Positions 8,117-16,203 of a stretch of 64,000 nt of DNA are shown piece after piece (the stretch's first letter is position 1; each line of letters begins with the position of its first letter). The stretch is from Stenotrophobium rhamnosiphilum. Its GTDB lineage: Bacteria; Pseudomonadota; Gammaproteobacteria; Nevskiales; Nevskiaceae. Below the pieces are notes generated by a model. That model searched no databases and had not been told where the DNA came from. It saw only the letters and a program-made list of their open reading frames with translations. The position numbers were made by a program, and so were the translations under genes. Location of the stretch: the NCBI RefSeq assembly GCF_003052265.1, contig NZ_QANS01000001.1, positions 806,384-870,383 of the forward strand, written 5' to 3'.

Positions 8117-9913
8117 TTAGACCGTTGCCTTGGTCGACTGAACATCCCTCTCTGGAGGGGTCATGCTGATGAGCGTTTGCAGCAGCAATTCAGGGTCGGC
8201 AGGTTTTGATAACAGCAGCAGTCCTTCGGCCTCGGCACGTTGATCGGTCTCTGCAGAGATTTCTCCAGAGAGCAACAGACCGCGCGTCTTTGGCCATAGT
8301 GCCAGCCATTCCACGAGCCATTGAATGCCGTCGCGTTCGCCCGGCAGACGGATGTCGCTCAAGATCAGATCAGGATTTACAGAGGCCGGCACTTTGCGCG
8401 GATCCATATAGTGCTCAACGCGCAGGCCCCAGTTTTGAGCCCAGTTGATTAATGCGCTGGCGACCATCGCATCGTCTTCGACCAACAGCAATTTTTTGCC
8501 GAGTAATTGTTCGTGAGACAACGGCGCTTTGCTGCTAGCGATCTGCGGCACTTGGCAACAGATTGCGCGATCCAAGGAAAACACAAAGCTACTGCCGTGC
8601 CCTAGCTTTGAACGCAACGTCAGTTGGCCGCCCAACAATGAAATAGCTTCACGCACGATACTTAAGCCAAGGCCAATGCCATGACTCAATTCACGTGTGG
8701 GGTTATTGAGCTGTACGTAAGGCTTGAAGATCCACTCTTGCTGATCAAGAGGGATACCCATGCCGCGATCATGCACAGCGAGTTGAATATGTTTTTTCTT
8801 CAGACGTGCTGTGATCAACACGCGACCGCCTCCAGTCGAAAACTTGAGTGCGTTATCAATCAGATTATCGAGCGCTCGATTGAGTAGGGCTGCATCAGTT
8901 TGTAGGCCTGTCTCCAATAGACGGCGATCGATTCGCAGGCGGAGATCGATGTGCTTGTGATCTGCAACCTGTCGGTGCGTTGCGATCACTTGCTGCAATA
9001 ACGACGAAAGAGAAAAAATATTGGCATTGAGTTTGTAAGTGCCACTCTCAAGTCGTGACAGATCCATCAGATGATTGAACTGATACGACAGCGCGCGGCC
9101 CGCTTCAACAATGCGCTGCACTAATACCTGACTCTCGCCTTCAGGCGTTCTCAGCGAGAGTGCGTGGCTGGTCAGCATCAAAGCATGCAGTGGTTGTCGC
9201 AGATCATGACTGGCCGCTGCAAGAAATGCGGACTTCTCATGATTCGCTTTATTCGCACGCTCAGTCTCAATGCGTTGCTGTTCTAACAACGCGTGCTTTT
9301 CATCGCGCAGCAAGAGATTGCTGACAAGAATTTTATTGCGGTCGATCGCAGCGAGTAGCAGCGAGAACCCATACAAACCGATCACTGGCGCGAGCCACCA
9401 CCAATCTTCGGGAAAGATCGTTCGAAGTGGCCATAAGAAAACGATCAGGCTACTGAGGCCGCCGACGATAAGGTGCGCACGTCCGAACATCGCCATTGAA
9501 CTGGCGCCAGCGCAAAAGCCCAGATACACGATTACCACGATCATGTTTTGACGTATTTCGCCTTTCACCATCAGCAAATCACTGCTGCTGCCCCAGAGCA
9601 ATCCAACTAGCAGTGAATAGAACACGATGATGAATTCGGCTCGTCTCAATTCATTGTGGTTGGTGCTCTTTGCTTTCAGATCTTTGTAGCGCCAACGAAA
9701 CCAACTGCCTGCGAAAAACAACAGGAAAGCGCCAGACAACCACAGCGCAACAATCGTTGGGTTGGATGTATTGATGGAATGCACTGACAGCGCGATCGCA
9801 ACGATCAGCGCCAAATAAGGCTTGATGTTTCGCGCACCCATCGCCAACAGCTCTACCGCTAAATGATGCGGATAAACCTGATGTTGAAATAATTTGATTT
9901 CTCTATTGTGCAT
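8117..9913 (-). CDS. Membrane hybrid sensor histidine kinase with C-terminal receiver
   Basis: 598 residues from ATG 9913 (a GTG two codons upstream is also open). About six or seven hydrophobic helices fill residues 30-200 with no periplasmic sensor domain, so the signal may be membrane-borne or internal. A coiled linker leads to the HisKA domain with H236 in the SHDLRQPLHAL motif. The HATPase_c domain has the N box (DNLIDNALKFS), G1 (HDRGMGIP) and G2 (HGIGLGLSI). The C-terminal receiver (about 465-590) has the acidic pair in LLVEDDAM, phospho-acceptor D520 in LILSDIRLPG and the lysine in LSKPAD. Together with the adjoining LuxR regulator this is a complete His-Asp system. The SHDLRQP H-box subgroup is common in environmental proteobacteria; the ligand is unknown. 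Confidence 0.92.
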   Translation of the reverse strand: MHNREIKLFQHQVYPHHLAVELLAMGARNIKPYLALIVAIALSVHSINTSNPTIVALWLSGAFLLFFAGSWFRWRYKDLKAKSTNHNELRRAEFIIVFYSLLVGLLWGSSSDLLMVKGEIRQNMIVVIVYLGFCAGASSMAMFGRAHLIVGGLSSLIVFLWPLRTIFPEDWWWLAPVIGLYGFSLLLAAIDRNKILVSNLLLRDEKHALLEQQRIETERANKANHEKSAFLAAASHDLRQPLHALMLTSHALSLRTPEGESQVLVQRIVEAGRALSYQFNHLMDLSRLESGTYKLNANIFSLSSLLQQVIATHRQVADHKHIDLRLRIDRRLLETGLQTDAALLNRALDNLIDNALKFSTGGGRVLITARLKKKHIQLAVHDRGMGIPLDQQEWIFKPYVQLNNPTRELSHGIGLGLSIVREAISLLGGQLTLRSKLGHGSSFVFSLDRAICCQVPQIASSKAPLSHEQLLGKKLLLVEDDAMVASALINWAQNWGLRVEHYMDPRKVPASVNPDLILSDIRLPGERDGIQWLVEWLALWPKTRGLLLSGEISAETDQRAEAEGLLLLSKPADPELLLQTLISMTPPERDVQSTKATV

Positions 9914-10042
9914 AAGCACAGCATAAATGCTTTACGCGAAATTCTGTCGCAATTTGTTGTAACACCCCCACACGGGGGGATTGTTGGAGGTGGGGCATAA
10001 AGAATCCAATTCGATCACCAAAGACAGCCATGAATAATTCCC
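9914..10042. promoter_or_regulatory. Divergent control region with C/G hairpin
   Basis: 129 bases between the divergent kinase and the exported-protein gene. A compact palindrome, CCCCC-ACAC-GGGGG (9965-9978), is flanked by TTGTTG/ATTGTTGG-like sequence. It is a candidate operator, possibly for the adjacent response regulator; no clear promoter hexamers were recognised. Confidence 0.3.
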
Positions 10043-11119
10043 ATGAAAATATTAAACCTCAAATTTTCTTCATTCACCTGGCAGCCCATGCAGCTGTCTC
10101 GCCACGCGATGCTGGCACTCACACTATTGCTATCGCCTGCATGGGTGCAAGCAGCGACGGCTGATGTCGGTGACGACAAGGCTTCAGCGATCAAAGGTGT
10201 TCAAAAAGTAGCGATTGCCGAATTTGGCGTGGAGTTTTACACGCAAATGGGTGGTGGCAGTAATCAGTCTGGAACCTCTGCATTTATGACTTCGAGCCTG
10301 CGTGGCGTCGCAGACAGCGACTTCCAAACGATTGCCGATCAGGCTTATGCCGATACCGTAGCTGCGTTGAAGGAAGCAGGTTTCGAAGTCGTCGATCCTG
10401 CAGTGCTGACAGCGAATTCCGGCTATCAAGAGCTGGTACAAAAATATGGCAACGAAGCGCCCTACAGCATTAGCGATAGCACCTTTGGCAAGGGTGATCC
10501 CTGGTTGAGCAAGATTTTTACCTCGCAAGGACTGAAGGCGTTTTATTCCGGCAGCAACAAAACCAATCGCGGCACCTTCGGTCAACGCTTTGATTCGCAA
10601 AATCAAAAGCGCGGCTCTATCGAAGGTGATGTGGCCAAGTCCTTAGGCGCAACGCTGCTGCATGTGCACTACATCGTCGGCTTTGCAACGATCAAAGATC
10701 ACGGGCACAAAGTTTTGTTCTCAACGGGCAGTGCGAAAGTGAAGTCGGAGTGGGGAACCAATCTGTCTGCACAAGACACCGAGTGGCAATTTGTTACCGA
10801 CAGTGGTGCGCGCACCTTTACCACCAGCACTCGTCCTCGCCACAGCGGCGCGGTTTATCTGGACTCAGCGTTGCAGAGCGATGAAAGCATTTACACCGGC
10901 ACTGAAACTACCAGCGGCGAACAAAAACGCAGTGATGGCGTTGCCAATGCTGTGAGCATGACGATGGGACTCTTGCTGGGTAACAGCAGCATCGATTCCA
11001 CCAAAAAGAAAACCTATGACGTAACCGCCAACAGTGCGGAGGCTTATCGCAAGGACGCAGGCCAGGTGATCACGACGACGGCTACAGCGTTTGCAAAAGC
11101 GTTAGGTGCGGCGAAGTAA
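10043..11119 (+). CDS. Exported protein of unknown function
   Basis: 358 residues with an N-terminal signal peptide: a basic/Trp stretch, then HAMLALTLLLSPAWVQA with probable signal-peptidase I cleavage after AQA-like VQA. The mature part begins with VAIAEFGVEFYTQM, followed by regularly alternating alpha/beta sequence. It has no Cys and no recognisable catalytic motif. The VAIAEFGVEF start and length faintly recall CsgG-like periplasmic/outer-membrane proteins, but I cannot support that. ATG 10043 lacks a good ribosome-binding site; an internal Met at 10091 would still leave a signal peptide. It is followed after 35 bases by a lipoprotein gene, and the pair shares one terminator, so it is probably an operon. 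Confidence 0.7.
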   Translation: MKILNLKFSSFTWQPMQLSRHAMLALTLLLSPAWVQAATADVGDDKASAIKGVQKVAIAEFGVEFYTQMGGGSNQSGTSAFMTSSLRGVADSDFQTIADQAYADTVAALKEAGFEVVDPAVLTANSGYQELVQKYGNEAPYSISDSTFGKGDPWLSKIFTSQGLKAFYSGSNKTNRGTFGQRFDSQNQKRGSIEGDVAKSLGATLLHVHYIVGFATIKDHGHKVLFSTGSAKVKSEWGTNLSAQDTEWQFVTDSGARTFTTSTRPRHSGAVYLDSALQSDESIYTGTETTSGEQKRSDGVANAVSMTMGLLLGNSSIDSTKKKTYDVTANSAEAYRKDAGQVITTTATAFAKALGAAK

Positions 11120-11154
11120 GTCTTTCGCACTAACAATACTCAGGAAAGGAATCC

Positions 11155-13131
11155 ATGAAATACCAATTGAAGTACGCCTTTATGGCGTTAGGCATCACCG
11201 CGCTTGCGGGCTGCAATATTAATGATAACGGTGTAGATAGCGCGGTGAGTTCCACTACTGTAAGTGGCGTTGCTGCTACCGGTGCGCCGATTTTCGGCGG
11301 CAATGTGAATTTGCGTTGTGGCAATGGCGTTACCGCGAATGCCATCACATCAAGCAACGGGCAGTGGAGCACATCGGTTCCGGCTGATTCCTTGCCTTGT
11401 TATGTGAAAGTTTCCGGCGGCACACCAGCGGGCACTTTCTATTCGATCGCGCAAACGCCGAGTGGATCGGCAACGACCAGCACGGCCAACATCACACCGC
11501 TGTCTGATCTGATTGTTGCAGCCGTGGTCAATTCTGCAGGTGGTGGAGAAGCCCTCGATGTGTGGTTTGCGAATAATTCGCCCGAGCTGCGTCAGCAAGT
11601 GGCTAATGGCATTGCCGCAGCTGTGGCTCAGTTGCGTACAGCGCTCGCCGACGCAGGATATGACTTGCCTCCCGGCAGCTTTGATCCTTTGACCTCCGCC
11701 ATCGTGGCCGGTGGTGCAGAAGATTTGTATGACCTTATTTTGGAGGCCTACAAGCAAGCACTCGCCGATGCAGGCAGTAGCTACGAAGACGCCCGCGACG
11801 ATTATGTAGATGGCGCTGGCTTGCCAGAAGCAGGTGATGACACTGGTCCTGGTGACACGCCCGACACTGCATTGTCAGCGAGCGAAACCGGCGTGCGTTA
11901 TGTAACGACCGGCAAGGTGCTTGGCTCAGTTGAAAGTAACAAGCTGCGCTACTGGGCCGGTCCCGGCACGATCAACGTTGGTAGCCAAGCTGGCTTGCTG
12001 AATGAAGTGACTGTGTTTGGTCCAGAGGCCAACAGCTACGTCAATTTCCGCAATATTCCGGATGCACTAGGCACCTACGACTGTGGTTATGGTGTGAGTG
12101 CGCAACTCGCCAATGTCGAAATTGGTTTTGCCGTGAGCAATGGTTACAACACCGCTGGCACGCGTACTGGCGCGGGTACGTTTAGCCCGGGCTTCCGTTG
12201 CTCTCTCACCATTACCAAGGTGGGTACGCGTAGCGGCAGTAACTACAGCGGCGCAATCGAAGGCAGCTTCGATGCCCAGTTGTACAAAACGGGTCAGGCG
12301 GTCAACACGCAGGATTCGATTTCGGTTAAGGGACACTTCCGTATTGGCACCCCGACCAATGATCCAGTGACGCCGACAGCGAGCACAAGCTTGTTTGGAA
12401 AATCGCTGAAGTCGATTTACGTAGGCAATTACACGCTCAAGTGCACTGCTTCGCCTGGGCAGCCGGTCGAGACTTTTAGCTTTTCTATCGCCACAAACGG
12501 CAGTAGCACATTCAGAAATAAGGAACTACTTGGCCCCAACAGCTCGGGCAGCGTGAGCAGTTCTGGTGGCCCAGAATCCAGTTTCTTCACGTTGTCGTTT
12601 AATCGCGATGATGGTGGTGATTACGTGGTTCTGGGTTTCAAACCTGATGGCACTTTTTATCCGAACAGCGTGCATGTGGAAGAGGGTGGTACCAACCGCA
12701 CCTTGAGTTGTTTTGGGAACGCAGGAAACGTGGCGCCAGCAACAACATCGACTGCCTCAGCTGATCTGAAGAACATTGTGGCGGCTCAGGCACGCACCGA
12801 AACAGTGGATTGCAGCCCCGTCTTCGGTGCGGGTAGCAATGTCAAAACGCCGACGACTCTGACGATCAATAGCGATGGTTCGGCGCAGATCGGCAGCCTG
12901 AGTTTCCTTGCAAAGACGCTATCGGAGATGAAAGACCCGCTGGTATTTCCGAATGCTGAAAACAGTGCGAGCAAGACGGCTAGTATTTCCTACGTCGAGC
13001 CTAAGACTTTCCCGGATCAAAAGACTTTGGCGATCAGTTTGGGAGCAGACATGAAAACCAAGGGTGTCCTTTACTCGAATGGTGATCTCACAAATCCCGC
13101 TAACACTTATTCTTGCTCGCCGCAGTTATAG
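11155..13131 (+). CDS. Large putative lipoprotein of unknown function
   Basis: 658 residues. The N-terminus has a lipoprotein signal with lipobox LAGC (C20), followed by NINDNG; Asn at +2 predicts the outer membrane. The next part (about 35-95, TGAPIFGGNVNLRC... onward) resembles the carboxypeptidase-regulatory-like beta domain found at the start of many bacterial surface lipoproteins. Then come a helical segment (about 110-210), an acidic linker (AGDDTGPGDTPD) and a long Ser/Thr/Gly-rich beta region with paired cysteines. A strong ribosome-binding site (AGGAAAGG) precedes the ATG. No enzyme motif was found. It probably works with the exported protein before it at the cell envelope. Confidence 0.72.
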   Translation: MKYQLKYAFMALGITALAGCNINDNGVDSAVSSTTVSGVAATGAPIFGGNVNLRCGNGVTANAITSSNGQWSTSVPADSLPCYVKVSGGTPAGTFYSIAQTPSGSATTSTANITPLSDLIVAAVVNSAGGGEALDVWFANNSPELRQQVANGIAAAVAQLRTALADAGYDLPPGSFDPLTSAIVAGGAEDLYDLILEAYKQALADAGSSYEDARDDYVDGAGLPEAGDDTGPGDTPDTALSASETGVRYVTTGKVLGSVESNKLRYWAGPGTINVGSQAGLLNEVTVFGPEANSYVNFRNIPDALGTYDCGYGVSAQLANVEIGFAVSNGYNTAGTRTGAGTFSPGFRCSLTITKVGTRSGSNYSGAIEGSFDAQLYKTGQAVNTQDSISVKGHFRIGTPTNDPVTPTASTSLFGKSLKSIYVGNYTLKCTASPGQPVETFSFSIATNGSSTFRNKELLGPNSSGSVSSSGGPESSFFTLSFNRDDGGDYVVLGFKPDGTFYPNSVHVEEGGTNRTLSCFGNAGNVAPATTSTASADLKNIVAAQARTETVDCSPVFGAGSNVKTPTTLTINSDGSAQIGSLSFLAKTLSEMKDPLVFPNAENSASKTASISYVEPKTFPDQKTLAISLGADMKTKGVLYSNGDLTNPANTYSCSPQL

Positions 13132-13144
13132 GTTTCGACCCAAC

Positions 13145-13174
13145 AAAAATCCCCCGCAATTGCGGGGGATTTTT
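13145..13174 (+). terminator. Intrinsic terminator after the lipoprotein gene
   Basis: Perfect dyad AAAAATCCCCCGCA / TGCGGGGGATTTTT around a short AT loop; A-tract before and T-tract after. Symmetric, so it can also serve gspB, which converges on it. Confidence 0.9.
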
Positions 13175-13195
13175 GTTTTGGAGAAAATAAATGCC

Positions 13196-13990
13196 TTAGT
13201 GCGGAATAGTGAACAACACCTGTTCGCCGTGAAATTCAAATACCACACCCTCAGGAATAATCTGCATAACACGCGGACCTTCGGGCAGTGCGTCGCCTTC
13301 GTTGTAGCGTTTGCCCGCAGTCATGATGAAGCGTTTTTGTGGTGCGCCATCGTAAGAGTGCACATCAAGACTGATCACAGGAAACGCCGCGCGATAATCT
13401 GCAGGCATATCTCTCAGCTTGGTGAATTGTGACGTTGTCGGGGCAGGGTCGAGACGCACGCGTTCTACCGAGGTCGCGGGAACGACAACGGCGCGTTTAG
13501 GCGCTGGCTGTGGTTCAACGCTAGCGGGTTCTTCGACGTTATCGACTGCGGCCAACGATGCGGTATCGCCAAGCGGCGCAGCACTTTCTGCGTCACCTAA
13601 TGACGAGTACTCCTCGCTTGGGGTTTCGCTGCCTGCATCGACCAAATCATCAAGCGTTGTCGGCACTCGGCCATCGCCATACACCTGATTGAGCATGGGC
13701 GTGTAGGCACTATTCAGTGCTTGTGCTTCGGGTGTTGCTGCTTGAGATGTGTTGGCTTGTGCAACATCTGTTGCAGCAACTACAGGCGCATGAGGGATTA
13801 ACAATGAGACGGACAGCGCGATCATCAAGCTCAAGCAAAGCCCGGCAACGATGACAGGACGATAGCGACGCAATTGGTTCAGATTTGAAATCTGAGAAAA
13901 GCGTGGCCGCTGAACGGCCGGCGTCTGTTCTGATTGCGTGGGATTGCGCTCACGCTCAGCTTTGCGTAACGCCTCAAGGATGTAGCTCAC
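13196..13990 (-). CDS. gspB: General secretion pathway protein B
   Basis: Inner-membrane partner of GspA in assembly of the type II secretion outer-membrane secretin through peptidoglycan. 264 residues. The family signature MSYILEALRKAERER is at the N-terminus. One membrane helix lies at about 44-66, followed by a long Ala/Pro/Glu-rich periplasmic linker and the conserved C-terminal GspB domain (about 195-264, LDVHSYDGAPQKRFIM...EFHGEQVLF). The start is GTG at 13990, overlapping the gspA stop by four bases (GTGA), so translation is coupled. The rest of the gsp operon is not in this window. Confidence 0.93.
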   Translation of the reverse strand: MSYILEALRKAERERNPTQSEQTPAVQRPRFSQISNLNQLRRYRPVIVAGLCLSLMIALSVSLLIPHAPVVAATDVAQANTSQAATPEAQALNSAYTPMLNQVYGDGRVPTTLDDLVDAGSETPSEEYSSLGDAESAAPLGDTASLAAVDNVEEPASVEPQPAPKRAVVVPATSVERVRLDPAPTTSQFTKLRDMPADYRAAFPVISLDVHSYDGAPQKRFIMTAGKRYNEGDALPEGPRVMQIIPEGVVFEFHGEQVLFTIPH

Positions 13991-15630
13991 GGCATAATTC
14001 TCGCGAGCACGAGCGTATTGGGTTGATTGTCGCCCAAGGCAATCAAGGTGCGTATACGTGCGGTACCTGATTTCTCCAGCCCGCGTGCAGATTGAAAACG
14101 TAGAACGTCGGCGCGCAATTCTTTATCAAAGAATGCGGAGAGCGGACCCGTCGCTGGTTTGCCATTCAGTGTGGCTAAACGGCGGCGCAGCCAGACAACG
14201 GCATCACCGCGGCTATCAGGCCCAATAATTTTCACGCTGACTTCTGGACGCCACAGCAGCAAGAACTCGCCGTTCCAGAGCCGCTCTACTTCTTCGCGCG
14301 TGTAACGCTGTGGACCCATCGCGGTATCTAGCGTTGCATGCGTTGCGCTCAGTTCGCGTAGCAATACATGGTGCTCTGCAGAGTTCGAAGTTTGCAGCGT
14401 TAATATTGCTGGGCGATTGAGCGCAGTTAAGTCGCTCCATCGTCCACGCTCTTTAAAGCATTCCAGCCCTTCGCTACGCAGCCCTTGGCAAAAGTTGCCA
14501 TCAGGAGGCATGTGGAAAGCGGGTGCCCACAGATAGATCAAACGCGACATCACAACGGGTAGTGGTTGCGTGGCTTGCAACAGTTGTGGCGCTGATGCGG
14601 TGGCAGCAACAACCGGCGTAGTCGGGGCCGGAGCTTGTACAGCAGGTGCTTGAACGGCTGGCGCTGTAACGCCCAGTGGCGGTGCCAGCTCAGGCGCTGC
14701 ACGGCGATCCATTACAACTTGATAGGCCAACAAAGCGGTCAAGATCACGGCCAGCGGCGCGAAAACAATTTCCATTCGACTAAAGAAATCTAGGATGGCG
14801 TTGTTACGCGACCGTGACGTTTCGATCTTCATCGATTCACCTGCGGCTTTAACGGCCATATCGCCAATGACGATACGACTATTACTGCCGTAGGCACCGA
14901 GCAGAGCGCGGTCGCAGATGATGTTGATCAATCGAGGCACGCCACCAGAGTGACGATGAACCTCGCGAAGCGCGGTAGACAAAAATATTTCTTGGTCATT
15001 GCCAGCAACACGCAGGCGATGGCGAATGTATTCGGCGGTTTCATTTTCTGACAACGGCATCAAGTGATAACGCGCCGTGATGCGCTGAGCCAACTGACGC
15101 AGATCGGGTCGTGCCAGCAAATCAGACAACTCAGGCTGACCGACCAACATGATGCGCAAGAGTTTTTCTTTGTGCGTTTCCAGATTAGTCAGCAAGCGCA
15201 CTTGCTCCAATACTTCTGGCTGCAGGTTCTGCGCTTCGTCGATGATTAAAACGGTGCGACGACCTTCAGCGTGCGTTTTCAGTAGGTGTTCGTTGAGCGC
15301 ATCAACGAGAACTTTCATCGTCGTGCCACGCTTGGGATATTTGATGCCCAACTCGTCGCACACCGTTTGAACAAACTCTTGCTCGCCCTGACGTGGGTTG
15401 TGAATCATCGCCACATCGACATCTGGCAGGCGCTGTTCCAGAAGCGTACGGATCATCGTGGTTTTGCCGGTGCCGACCTCGCCGGTGAGCTGTACAAAGC
15501 CACCATATTGACCGGTGCCGTATAGCAGATGCCCCAGCGCTTCTTGATGGCGCTGCGACATATACAGATAGGCAGGGTCCGGGCTGATGGTGAAAGGCAT
15601 CTCCCGAAGTTGGAAATATTCTGCGTACAC
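13987..15630 (-). CDS. gspA: General secretion pathway ATPase GspA/ExeA
   Basis: AAA ATPase that with GspB remodels peptidoglycan for secretin insertion. 547 residues, GTG start. Cytoplasmic ATPase part: MPFTISPDPAYLYMS, Walker A GEVGTGKTT (K56) and Walker B TVLIIDEAQN (131-132), then the lid region PRLINIICDRALLGAYG. A single membrane helix follows at about 290-310, then an Ala/Pro-rich linker. The periplasmic C-terminus holds a peptidoglycan-binding fold (about 470-540; VVWLRRRL...VLRFQSARGLEKSG). First gene of the gspAB pair. Confidence 0.95.
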   Translation of the reverse strand: MYAEYFQLREMPFTISPDPAYLYMSQRHQEALGHLLYGTGQYGGFVQLTGEVGTGKTTMIRTLLEQRLPDVDVAMIHNPRQGEQEFVQTVCDELGIKYPKRGTTMKVLVDALNEHLLKTHAEGRRTVLIIDEAQNLQPEVLEQVRLLTNLETHKEKLLRIMLVGQPELSDLLARPDLRQLAQRITARYHLMPLSENETAEYIRHRLRVAGNDQEIFLSTALREVHRHSGGVPRLINIICDRALLGAYGSNSRIVIGDMAVKAAGESMKIETSRSRNNAILDFFSRMEIVFAPLAVILTALLAYQVVMDRRAAPELAPPLGVTAPAVQAPAVQAPAPTTPVVAATASAPQLLQATQPLPVVMSRLIYLWAPAFHMPPDGNFCQGLRSEGLECFKERGRWSDLTALNRPAILTLQTSNSAEHHVLLRELSATHATLDTAMGPQRYTREEVERLWNGEFLLLWRPEVSVKIIGPDSRGDAVVWLRRRLATLNGKPATGPLSAFFDKELRADVLRFQSARGLEKSGTARIRTLIALGDNQPNTLVLARIMP

Positions 15631-15671
15631 GGCTCTTTATCTAGTGCTTATAGTGGGTTGGAGTATAGCGG

Positions 15672-15711
15672 TCAGGCTTTCCTGAGCATATTCAGGCTTT
15701 TCTGAGCATAT
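15672..15711. repeat. 20-bp tandem duplication at the elaA 3' end
   Basis: Two abutting 20-base copies, TCAGGCTTTCCTGAGCATAT and TCAGGCTTTTCTGAGCATAT, differing at one base. The right copy contains the last codons and stop of elaA; the left copy lies just after the stop and would end in the same TGA. A simple slippage-type duplication. Confidence 0.9.
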
Positions 15712-16138
15712 TGACGTGTTGGATGCCATCTTCCAGATAGGGTTCCGTAAATGTGACGAAGCCTAGCGAGGCGTAGAAGGCCTCCAAGTGCTGCTGGCCA
15801 GACAAGAAGATGTCCTGGCCGGGATAGCGTTCGGTGCAGCGGAGGATGCCCTCCAGCATGGCGGCGCGGCCAAGTCCGGATTTACGTGCGCTCTGAGCGA
15901 CCACGAGTCGGCCTATCGCAGGCTGTGGCGCTTTGAGGCCGGGCGGGACCAGACGCAAATAGGCGAGCAACTGCTGTTCAGCGCCCCGTATGCAAAGGTG
16001 CTCGCATTGCGGGTCTACGCCGTCCATATCCGAGTAAGCGCAGTTCTGCTCCACCACGAAGATATCGCTACGAAGGCGCAGAAAGTCGTGGAGCGTATCC
16101 GGCGTCAGTGTCGACCAGAGGTGCCAGTCGGAAATCAT
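15692..16138 (-). CDS. elaA: ElaA-family GNAT N-acetyltransferase
   Basis: Acetyl-CoA-dependent acyltransferase of unknown substrate, 148 residues. Family features: LWSTLTPDTLHDFLRLRSDIFVVEQ at the start, DMDGVDPQCEHL, the acetyl-CoA loop in VVAQSARKSGLGRAAMLEG, and the C-terminal FYASLGFVTFTEPYLEDGI. Length and order match E. coli ElaA. The last seven residues and the stop lie in a 20-base tandem duplication. Stands alone, divergent from the oxidoreductase gene. Confidence 0.9.
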   Translation of the reverse strand: MISDWHLWSTLTPDTLHDFLRLRSDIFVVEQNCAYSDMDGVDPQCEHLCIRGAEQQLLAYLRLVPPGLKAPQPAIGRLVVAQSARKSGLGRAAMLEGILRCTERYPGQDIFLSGQQHLEAFYASLGFVTFTEPYLEDGIQHVNMLRKA

Positions 16139-16203
16139 CAGTGTTTCTCAGTCAGCAGCAGAAAGAGTAGATTCTGCACCATCAGTTTAAAGGTGGGGTC
16201 ACT

